Assembly (NCBI GenBank): GCA_016206875.1
Contig: JACQQR010000198.1
Span: forward strand, 1 to 5,078
Reading direction: 5' to 3'
DNA from: Candidatus Omnitrophota bacterium
Lineage (GTDB): Bacteria; Omnitrophota; Omnitrophia; Omnitrophales; JACROU01
Length of the DNA: 5,078 nt
Positions 1-4,404 of the stretch are shown piece after piece. The notes beneath the pieces are model-generated. The model saw nothing but the letters and a program-made list of their open reading frames with translations, ran no database searches and was not told the DNA's origin. Made by a program: the position numbers and the translations under genes. Each line of letters begins with the position of its first letter. The first letter of the stretch is position 1.

Positions 1-22
1 ACCTTCACCTTGTTCCATGAGC

Positions 23-123
23 AGTCCTGAGTGCTGAGTCCTGAGTGCTGAGTCCTGAGTCCTGAGTCCTGAGTGCTGAGTTAAAGGCATTTACTCAGGA
101 CTCAGGACTCAGCACTCAGCACT
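23..123. repeat. Inverted heptamer array, unit TGAGTSC (family 1)
   Basis: Positions 23-81 hold about eight tandem 7-bp units alternating TGAGTCC and TGAGTGC. After an 11-nt spacer (82-92), four inverted units ACTCAGG/ACTCAGC run from 93 to 123. Aligning the arms gives a stem pairing 51-81 with 93-123, with three mismatches, all at the variable C/G base of the unit. The left arm is about twice as long as the right. Heptanucleotide tandem repeats (STRR) are known from filamentous cyanobacteria; this resembles them in unit length, but I do not claim the same family. The array lies just past the 3' end of the tRNA-Val gene and is non-coding as far as I can see, though a plus-strand frame entering from the left edge would stop at the TGA at 28-30 inside the first unit. 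Confidence 0.95.
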
Positions 124-131
124 TCTTTTTT
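51..131 (+). terminator. Possible plus-strand intrinsic terminator made from heptamer repeats
   Basis: The 31-bp near-perfect stem formed by the inverted heptamers is followed directly on the plus strand by a T-rich tract at 123-131 (TTCTTTTTT). That is the layout of a rho-independent terminator for a gene entering from the left edge, although the stem is much longer than usual and not especially GC-rich near the tail. On the minus strand the hairpin follows the tRNA gene, but no T tract comes after it, so it is a poor intrinsic terminator for the tRNA. Confidence 0.4.
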
Positions 132-133
132 AA

Positions 134-210
134 TGGTGGGCGCTAGAGGACTTGAACCTCTGACCTTTTCCATGTCAAGGAAACGCTCTAACCAACTGAG
201 CTAAGCGCCC
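134..210 (-). tRNA. tRNA-Val (anticodon GAC), CCA encoded
   Basis: Read on the minus strand this is a complete 77-nt cloverleaf. The 7-bp acceptor stem pairs GGGCGCT with AGCGCCC. The D arm is GCTC/GAGC with a 9-nt loop containing GTTGG. The anticodon stem is TTTCC/GGAAA around the loop TTGACAT, giving anticodon GAC (plus-strand positions 174-176), which reads valine codon GUC. The variable loop is AGGTC. The T arm is AGAGG/CCTCT with the loop TTCAAGT. The discriminator base is A and the CCA tail is encoded (134-136). All stems pair fully, so it looks functional. It is a single-gene unit with its own promoter about 35 bp upstream. Confidence 0.97.
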
Positions 211-245
211 TCTGGCAAACCCGATTGACATAAGAAAAACGTGAA

Positions 246-274
246 ATTGTAAAAGGGACCTGCGAGAAAGTCAA
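246..274 (-). promoter_or_regulatory. Sigma-70-type promoter for tRNA-Val
   Basis: On the minus strand, TTGACT (269-274) and TACAAT (246-251) are separated by exactly 17 bp, each one base off consensus. The predicted transcription start, near 239-240, leaves a 5' leader of about 29 nt before the mature tRNA, as expected for RNase P processing. It is the best promoter match I found in the window. Confidence 0.8.
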
Positions 275-325
275 TAAAGGTCGACAAAAGTTTTTAGAAA
301 ATTTTGGGAATAGAAAAAGCGTTCG

Positions 326-353
326 CTATTGACTATTTACTATCCACTATGAA
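326..353. repeat. Heptamer array, unit CTATNNA (family 2)
   Basis: Four consecutive 7-bp units read CTATTGA, CTATTTA, CTATCCA and CTATGAA, sharing a fixed CTAT..A frame with two variable bases. I found no inverted partner nearby, unlike the other two heptamer families. The array overlaps the 3' end of the secreted-protein gene: read on the minus strand it encodes the last residues (FIVDSK) and supplies the TAG stop at 333-335. Confidence 0.8.
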
Positions 354-878
354 CTGGTTTTTCGATTCTCCCTCGTGCGTAAATTGCTCGTCTTTCGGAC
401 GCGTTTTAGTCAGTTCGCTCACGGTCAGCCCTCCAGCCCCGGCCAAGGCCCCGGCGCCGACTAAATAAGCGCCTCCGCCGCCCGTGGACGCTGTGGCAGT
501 AGCGGCTGCGGCAGGCGCATAGGCCATGCCGAGTGCGCCGCCGGTTACGCCTGCGGTCATGAGTGTGGCTCCAAAAATATAAACTTTCGTTCTATCACTG
601 TACGGGCCGTCGTAGGCATAATCGCCTTTTTTTGCGTCCGGCTCCAGCATGCGATAGTCGGGCCGGCTGTAGCGGTTGCGCGCATGCGTCAACGGATCCG
701 GAGGCACGGGAAGCTCGCCGGAGACAATGCTCACATACGGCTTTCCCGTTTTCGGATGCTCGCGCACGATCACACGCGAGTGTGTCTTCACTTCAACTTC
801 CGTAGGACGGATTTCTTGCGCTGCCGGAAATTCCTGCGCTAACGCAGTCGTGAGTCGTCGGTCGTGAGTCATGAGCAA
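333..878 (-). CDS. Secreted or membrane-associated Gly/Ala-rich protein, function unknown
   Basis: I do not recognise this 181-residue protein. The start given is the first common start codon in frame, a TTG at 878, but no ribosome binding site precedes it. The same frame stays open back to 953 and encodes a hydrophobic run (ISIIIFLCLLM) just before and across the TTG, followed by ALAQ, which looks like a signal-peptidase site; this is therefore probably a signal peptide whose true start lies upstream. A repeat-encoded stretch, THDRRLTT, interrupts it. The mature part is polar (residues about 18-97, rich in charged residues and proline). Then comes a Gly/Ala-rich, zipper-like hydrophobic region (about 99-153) that could form two membrane segments, and a short charged tail. 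The last residues and the stop codon come from a heptamer repeat. The lipoprotein gene lies directly upstream on the same strand, so co-transcription and an envelope role are likely. The reading frame is convincing; its two ends are uncertain. Confidence 0.72.
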   Translation of the reverse strand: MLMTHDRRLTTALAQEFPAAQEIRPTEVEVKTHSRVIVREHPKTGKPYVSIVSGELPVPPDPLTHARNRYSRPDYRMLEPDAKKGDYAYDGPYSDRTKVYIFGATLMTAGVTGGALGMAYAPAAAATATASTGGGGAYLVGAGALAGAGGLTVSELTKTRPKDEQFTHEGESKNQFIVDSK

Positions 879-939
879 GCAAAGAAAAATGATAATTGAA
901 ATACAATAGGTTTTACCGACGACTGACGACTGACGACTG
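846..939. repeat. Inverted heptamer repeats, unit AGTCGTS (family 3)
   Basis: One arm (846-870) reads AGTCGTG, AGTCGTC, GGTCGTG, AGTC. The other (915-939) contains three perfect inverted units GACGACT at 918-938. Paired, they form a stem of about 24 bp with two or three mismatches around a non-repetitive loop of about 44 nt. The first arm lies inside the signal-peptide coding region of the secreted protein; the second lies between that gene and the lipoprotein gene. The architecture (two inverted heptamer arms around a unique spacer) matches family 1 at 23-123, with a different unit sequence. Confidence 0.9.
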
Positions 940-945
940 TATTCA

Positions 946-1530
946 TCATTTTCTCAATAAGTCTTGTAAATATTGTGTCACCGAAAGCACGTTTTCTTCT
1001 ATCGCCGCATTTAAATTCACTTCCGGTCCGCCCTTTTTCTTGAACACCTTTTTGGCATCGCTTGTGCCGCGCGCCCGGAAACGCGCAATTTCTTCCCTAT
1101 TTGAATTGTATACAACCGCTTCAGAAAATACGCTTACGGCTTGGCCTTTCAGCGTCACCCGATTCTTGAATCCCGTCAGGCGCACCACAGCCAAATAAGG
1201 TATTTTGTATTGATTGAGAATTTCAACACTGGGCTTGACCTCCATAAAAATAAACTCATGGAACGCATTTTGCATGCCTTCTATCATCATAGGACTCCAT
1301 GCCTCACCGATATGGTATATTTGCGGATCCGCAAACCGCCCGCCGCGGTCTTGTGAAACGTAATGGAAAGTGTCTTGAGGCAGATATAAGGCAATACGCG
1401 CGGGCATCGGATGCACTTGGCGCTGGAAATTGGAAGAAAGAACGCCGGGGGCATGAATGTCCCATCCGAAAAGCCGCGCACAGCCGGCGAATAAAAAAAG
1501 AAAAATTATGAAACCAAACTGCCGAATCAT
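946..1530 (-). CDS. Predicted outer-membrane lipoprotein, function unknown
   Basis: The protein has 194 residues. Its N-terminus is a short signal peptide: Arg3, a phenylalanine/isoleucine-rich hydrophobic core (about 5-14), then a lipobox LFAGC with the lipid-accepting cysteine at residue 17. The +2 residue is alanine, not aspartate, which by the Lol sorting rule of diderm bacteria suggests outer-membrane placement. The mature region reads as one alpha/beta domain: an RIALYL strand near 45-50, a helix around 80-93 (MMIEGMQNAFHEF), strands near 112-119 and 131-142, and a C-terminal amphipathic helix (about 173-192). I cannot assign a family; a periplasmic auxiliary lipoprotein of a transport or assembly machine is one possibility, unproven. 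It is the first gene of the pair ending with the secreted protein. The start is supported by the signal peptide, although the ribosome binding site is weak. Its stop lies in an ATGATGA context, so an ATG at 949 overlaps it by 4 nt. Confidence 0.85.
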   Translation of the reverse strand: MIRQFGFIIFLFLFAGCARLFGWDIHAPGVLSSNFQRQVHPMPARIALYLPQDTFHYVSQDRGGRFADPQIYHIGEAWSPMMIEGMQNAFHEFIFMEVKPSVEILNQYKIPYLAVVRLTGFKNRVTLKGQAVSVFSEAVVYNSNREEIARFRARGTSDAKKVFKKKGGPEVNLNAAIEENVLSVTQYLQDLLRK

Positions 1531-1581
1531 CAGTTATACTTTCGCTTGAGAGTTTCGTAAAACATGCCGAGGGCCGCCCAC

Positions 1582-2337
1582 ATGAAAAAAATAATTACCT
1601 TTGTTCTTTCCGTTATTATCACCGTCATCGTCGTATTCGCAATCGGTAAAAATTTGATTGTCAAAGCCGCGATCGTCTCCAGTGTAAAAGCCGCAACCGG
1701 TGTGCCTATTTCCATCGATCACCTGAATATTGATTTCTTCGATACGCTCATCGAGGTGCGCAGCCTGAAGGCTTATAACCCGAAAGGATACGCCGAGCCC
1801 CTGATGTGCGATGTTCCCGAAATCTTCTTGGATTTGGAAGCCGGTGATTTATTGAAACGAAAAATTCACGTCGAGCAAATGAATTTGTATTTAAAAGAAC
1901 TCATTGTCGTTAAAAATGCCGAAGGTCAAGTCAATATTAATGCCTTAAAGCCGGCGCGCAAGGAAAAAGCGGAAGAACCCGGCAAGCCGGCTCCGGCACC
2001 TAAAAAATCCCCTTTCCTTTTACAAATTGATTCGCTCCATTTGAAAGTAGACCGTGTGGTGTACAAAGATTATTCCGTGCCGGGCACAGCACCTTCGGAA
2101 AAAATTTTTCATGTGCGCATCGATCAAAATTATGAAAACGTTAATGACTTGAAAACGCTGGTGGGTTTGATCGTGGTAAAATCGCTTACGAAAACCAGCC
2201 TGGATCGTCTGACCCATTTGGACTTGGCGGACTTCCAATCTACGATTAAAAATTACCTGACCCCGGCGGAGAATCTCAAGGCCTCTGCCCAACAAGCCTG
2301 GGAATCGGCCAAAGCCACTATTCAGGACATGTTTTAG
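1582..2337 (+). CDS. AsmA-like membrane-anchored protein
   Basis: The product has 251 residues from the preferred start at 1582 (MKKIITF...). A GAGGG ribosome binding site at 1569-1573 and a conventional membrane anchor support that start; an in-frame ATG at 1564 would add only PRAAH-type residues and has no good binding site. Residues about 4-22 form one N-terminal transmembrane helix. Residues about 41-121 match the start of AsmA/DUF748-type proteins as I know them: a VPISIDHLNIDFF segment, then an NPKGY motif (66-70), a VPEIFLDLEAGDLL segment (78-91), a KIHVEQMNLYLKEL repeat (94-107) and a VNINAL ending. A Lys/Glu/Pro/Ala-rich linker follows (about 123-143), then a second beta-rich part and a helical tail (about 205-251). 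AsmA-like proteins sit in the inner membrane facing the periplasm and are linked to envelope biogenesis or lipid transfer. This one is short, keeping only the N-terminal module. It diverges from the lipoprotein gene. Confidence 0.82.
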   Translation: MKKIITFVLSVIITVIVVFAIGKNLIVKAAIVSSVKAATGVPISIDHLNIDFFDTLIEVRSLKAYNPKGYAEPLMCDVPEIFLDLEAGDLLKRKIHVEQMNLYLKELIVVKNAEGQVNINALKPARKEKAEEPGKPAPAPKKSPFLLQIDSLHLKVDRVVYKDYSVPGTAPSEKIFHVRIDQNYENVNDLKTLVGLIVVKSLTKTSLDRLTHLDLADFQSTIKNYLTPAENLKASAQQAWESAKATIQDMF

Positions 2338-2343
2338 AACGCC

Positions 2344-2376
2344 GTCACTCCGGGGAGCGTAGCGACGAAGCAATGT
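2344..2376. repeat. REP-like palindromic element between convergent genes
   Basis: This 33-bp stretch begins GTCACTCCGG and ends in AGCGACGAAGCAATGT. It closely resembles a REP-type repeat I know from many bacterial genomes, with the general form GTCATTGCGAG..AGCGACGAAGCAATCT; the right half matches well and the left half has diverged. It can fold: CGTC (2343-2346) pairs with GACG (2364-2367), and CTCC (2348-2351) with GGAG (2354-2357). It starts 6 bases after the stop of the AsmA-like gene and ends 8 bases before the stop of the convergent gene, the usual position of REP elements, where they can act as terminators or mRNA-stabilising hairpins. No transposase is visible here. Confidence 0.6.
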
Positions 2377-2384
2377 TTTTCGAG

Positions 2385-2708
2385 TTACAAAATCCTATCA
2401 TGCCCCCACGGATAGCGGGCGCCTAATGAAAATTCTTTGATGCCGCCCTGCGTGGCCTCGGGGTTGTGCAAAGTTTCTCGCTCGAAAAAAACATAATTCA
2501 CCTTCAGCAAATCTTCCAGCGCCGGGTCGCCATACGTTAACCCTTCGAACACTATCGCATTTCCATTAATATCGCGGATTTCTGTGCCGGCCGGGCTTAC
2601 GACCAATTTTCGCAGTTCACGCAGCTTCACAAGGTTGTCTTTGAAAAATTGCATCATGGCCTGGGAACTTCCGGGATTGAATCGATCGTGCCGGTACATG
2701 AGCTTCAT
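2385..2708 (-). CDS. Hypothetical 107-residue protein downstream of a VIT-family transporter gene
   Basis: I do not recognise this protein. It has no signal peptide or membrane segment, so it is probably cytoplasmic. The N-terminal third contains a likely helix (about 15-35, SQAMMQFFKDNLVKLRELRK), followed by strand-like segments (about 36-58) around an EIRDINGNAIVFEGLTYGDP stretch, then a helix (about 62-70) and a polar C-terminal tail. Only 9 bp separate its ATG from the stop of the transporter gene, and a possible ribosome binding site (GGATAGG) overlaps that stop, so the two are probably co-transcribed and perhaps translationally coupled. A second ATG three codons in is an alternative start. 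A role tied to metal handling would be inference from position alone: I see no obvious metal-binding motif. Confidence 0.62.
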   Translation of the reverse strand: MKLMYRHDRFNPGSSQAMMQFFKDNLVKLRELRKLVVSPAGTEIRDINGNAIVFEGLTYGDPALEDLLKVNYVFFERETLHNPEATQGGIKEFSLGARYPWGHDRIL

Positions 2709-2717
2709 ATTAAGAGC

Positions 2718-3437
2718 CTATCCGGTTATCAAATACATTCCGGGGATGATGAGCCGGCCAATCACCCAGCCTAAGGCGGCGCTTCCCGCGGCCACGATGA
2801 GAAATTCCATTCCACCGGCAAGCATCGATTTTTTAGCCAGATAGTTCTTAAGCATGCCGACGGCAAACAGCAAGCTCGCAGAAAAAAATATGGAAAAGCG
2901 CAATCCCATATCCGCGTTGAAGAAAAAATAAGGCGCAATCGGAACGGCTGCGCCCAACACAAATGAAACATAAATCACCACGGCCGAAAGAAGCGGCCGC
3001 GACATTTCCACCGGGCTCATACCGAACACTTTTTCCTGGAATTCCCGGATAAACACAAATTTGTGCTTGGAAAAAAGTTTCACCACACGGCTTGCGCTTT
3101 CACGCCCCAGGCCTTCCTGATGCAAGGCGTCTGTCAGTTCCCGATGCGCCAAATCCGGTTTTTGGCCGGCATATTCCTCTTCCTCTTTCAATTCTTTCTC
3201 AATAATTTCTTTTTGTGCCTGCGTGGAAAGAAACGCGCTGGCCGCCATGGAAAGGGCGCCGGTGAGCATGGCGGCCACTCCCGCGATGATGACGGTTTTT
3301 GAGTTATCGGTGGCGCTCTGGACGCCGCACAAAAGCCCGAGCGTACTGATCAGACCGTCTTGAATGCCGAAAATGAAATCGCGCACTTTACCGGTCATCG
3401 CAATTTCTCTTTTTTCCTGAGCAAGGTCAAGAGTCAT
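2718..3437 (-). CDS. VIT1/CCC1-family iron/manganese transporter
   Basis: The 239-residue product has the VIT family layout of five predicted membrane helices with a charged cytoplasmic segment between helices 2 and 3. Helix 1 carries the signature DFIFGIQDGLISTLGLLCGV (residues 20-39), whose Asp27 corresponds to the conserved transport aspartate. Helix 2 carries AGVAAMLTGALSMAASAFLS (52-71), with Met64 matching the conserved methionine; it is followed by the usual STQAQKE. Residues about 75-140 form the cytoplasmic region, starting with a glutamate-rich helix (EKELKEEEE) of the sort that binds Fe2+ in this family. Helices 3-5 are at about 148-171, 178-197 and 209-231. Characterised members move Fe2+ or Mn2+ out of the cytosol in exchange for protons, so detoxification is the likely role. 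Where many members have Gly-Glu-Tyr after SMA, this has Ser-Ala-Phe. The start at 3437 is preceded by AGG six nt away; Met14 is an alternative. It is divergent from the pseudouridine synthase gene. Confidence 0.92.
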   Translation of the reverse strand: MTLDLAQEKREIAMTGKVRDFIFGIQDGLISTLGLLCGVQSATDNSKTVIIAGVAAMLTGALSMAASAFLSTQAQKEIIEKELKEEEEYAGQKPDLAHRELTDALHQEGLGRESASRVVKLFSKHKFVFIREFQEKVFGMSPVEMSRPLLSAVVIYVSFVLGAAVPIAPYFFFNADMGLRFSIFFSASLLFAVGMLKNYLAKKSMLAGGMEFLIVAAGSAALGWVIGRLIIPGMYLITG

Positions 3438-3516
3438 AGCGAGCCTATTATGGGCGAGGCGCCTATTTTTGGCTAGCCAAAAATGGGTGCCTTACCCTTA
3501 TAATAGGCTCATGACT
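3432..3516. promoter_or_regulatory. 85-bp imperfect palindrome spanning two divergent start codons
   Basis: The left half (3432-3474) and right half (3475-3516) are inverted copies of each other. They differ by two small indels (3 and 2 nt) and four substitutions. Shared blocks from the outside in are AGTCAT, GAGCCTATTAT, GGG, AGGC, CC and ATTTTTGGCT, and the centre is the perfect palindrome TTTTTGGCTAGCCAAAAA (3466-3483). The outermost six bases on each side are the ATG-ACT start codons of the VIT transporter (minus) and the pseudouridine synthase (plus). It is therefore either a symmetrical two-way promoter/operator or a MITE-like palindromic insertion that brought both starts. Confidence 0.85.
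3499..3504 (+). promoter_or_regulatory. Perfect -10 box (TATAAT) just before the pseudouridine synthase start
   Basis: TATAAT ends only six bases before the ATG at 3511, so transcription from it would start at or next to the start codon and give a leaderless or nearly leaderless mRNA. No convincing -35 box lies 17 bp upstream (GCCAAA at 3476-3481). The mirrored position on the other strand, within the palindrome, reads CATAAT, nine bases before the transporter start. Confidence 0.4.
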
Positions 3517-4395
3517 ACGCACACCCGGCCGTTAACGGTGGAAACACGCACCACACTGCTTCCTTTTCTCCTGGCCTCATTTCCCAATTTGGGCCGGAAC
3601 AAAGTAAAAAGTTTTCTGAAATTCAAATCGGTTTCAGTCAACGGAAACCGCGTCACGCAGTTCGCGCACCCGCTTTCGCCCGGCGATAAGGTAACGGTGC
3701 AAACGCGCGTGGATGCGCCCTCCAAAAAAGATTTTCTAAAATCACTGCTTGAGGTGGTGTATGAAGACGATGCGATTTTGGTGATCAACAAGCCTTCCGG
3801 CCTCCTGACCGTAGCCACAGAAACCGTGAAATCGGACACGGCGATTTGGCGCGTGAATGAATATTTGAACGCCGGCCTCACGCGTAAAGAGAAAAAGATT
3901 TTTGTGGTGCATCGATTGGATCAAGGCGCTTCGGGATGTTTGGTATTCGCCAAAACCCATGAAGCCAAACACGCGCTGCAAGAACATTGGGACCAGACTG
4001 AAAAACATTATTACGCGATTGTGGAAGGTGCTCCGCCCGAGACTTCAGGCACAATCATCAGCTATTTGGCGGAGAATACGAGAATGAAGGTATATTCCAC
4101 CACGCGCGGCGGGGCAAAGCATTCTGTCACCAAATATAAATTGTTGGACACCCGGGGATCTTATTCTCTGCTGGACATTCGTCTTGAAACCGGCCGCAAA
4201 CATCAGATTCGCGTGCACATGGCCGATATCGGATGCCCGATCATCGGCGATGATCGTTACAAAGCAAAAACCGATCCGGCCAAGCGCTTGGGCTTGCATG
4301 CCTATTCACTCAGCTTTCCTCATCCGGTCACCGGCCAGCGGATGGAATTCAAAACCGATTTGCCGCGCGCGCTTAGATCACTTTTCCCCTCTTAA
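3511..4395 (+). CDS. RluA-family pseudouridine synthase with S4 domain
   Basis: The 294-residue product has the standard length and layout of RluC/RluD-type enzymes, which convert specific uridines in 23S rRNA (some members in tRNA) to pseudouridine. An N-terminal S4 RNA-binding domain covers residues about 14-62 (LLPFLLASFPNLGRNKVKSF ... VSVNGNRV ... LSPGDKVTV). The catalytic domain has motif I, VINKPSGLLTV (91-101), motif II, HRLDQGASG (134-142) with the catalytic aspartate Asp137, and motif III, LETGRKHQIRVHMADIGCPIIGD (225-247, quoted in overlapping blocks LETGRKHQIR and RVHMADIGCPIIGD). It ends with LHAYSLSFPHPVTG, typical of the family. The exact target uridine cannot be told from sequence. 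The start at 3511 fits the S4 domain; an in-frame TTG at 3469 would add residues encoded by the palindrome and is unlikely. It has no properly spaced ribosome binding site, which suggests a leaderless mRNA. Confidence 0.93.
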   Translation: MTTHTRPLTVETRTTLLPFLLASFPNLGRNKVKSFLKFKSVSVNGNRVTQFAHPLSPGDKVTVQTRVDAPSKKDFLKSLLEVVYEDDAILVINKPSGLLTVATETVKSDTAIWRVNEYLNAGLTRKEKKIFVVHRLDQGASGCLVFAKTHEAKHALQEHWDQTEKHYYAIVEGAPPETSGTIISYLAENTRMKVYSTTRGGAKHSVTKYKLLDTRGSYSLLDIRLETGRKHQIRVHMADIGCPIIGDDRYKAKTDPAKRLGLHAYSLSFPHPVTGQRMEFKTDLPRALRSLFPS

Positions 4396-4403
4396 GAGGG
4401 GAA
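4384..4403. terminator. Perfect 20-bp palindrome between convergent genes, possible two-way terminator
   Basis: TTCCCCTCTTAAGAGGGGAA is perfectly self-complementary. Its central TTAAG includes the TAA stop of the pseudouridine synthase (4393-4395), and it ends one base before the radC stop (4405-4407). Only 9 bp separate the two stops, so it is well placed to end both transcripts. It has no long T tract on either side (TTTAT on the plus side), and with no built-in loop the four central bases must open to form a hairpin. Confidence 0.5.
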
Positions 4404-4404
4404 T

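Noticed and set aside
23..123. CRISPR-like array
   Set aside because: The units are only 7 bp, directly adjacent with no spacers, and the second half is inverted. None of this fits CRISPR repeats and spacers.
1533..1561. Minus-strand promoter TTTACG-17-TATAAC for the lipoprotein gene
   Set aside because: The -10 hexamer ends three bases before the lipoprotein ATG, so transcription would start inside the codons needed for the signal peptide.
1530..1722. Two longer minus-strand reading frames across the start of the AsmA-like gene
   Set aside because: They lie antisense to a well-supported membrane anchor and have no recognisable domain. Only the 17-residue end is kept, as a weak finding.
3469..3510. 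Upstream TTG start adding 14 residues to the pseudouridine synthase
   Set aside because: The extra residues come from the palindrome, no ribosome binding site precedes the TTG, and the S4 domain is complete from the ATG at 3511.
3438..3510. Metal riboswitch (such as yybP-ykoY) before the VIT transporter
   Set aside because: The leader is short and explained by a simple palindrome; I see no multi-stem aptamer or conserved loop sequences.
3498..3881. Minus-strand 127-residue frame inside the pseudouridine synthase gene
   Set aside because: It is antisense to the S4 domain and catalytic motif I and shows no family features, so it is a frame shadow.
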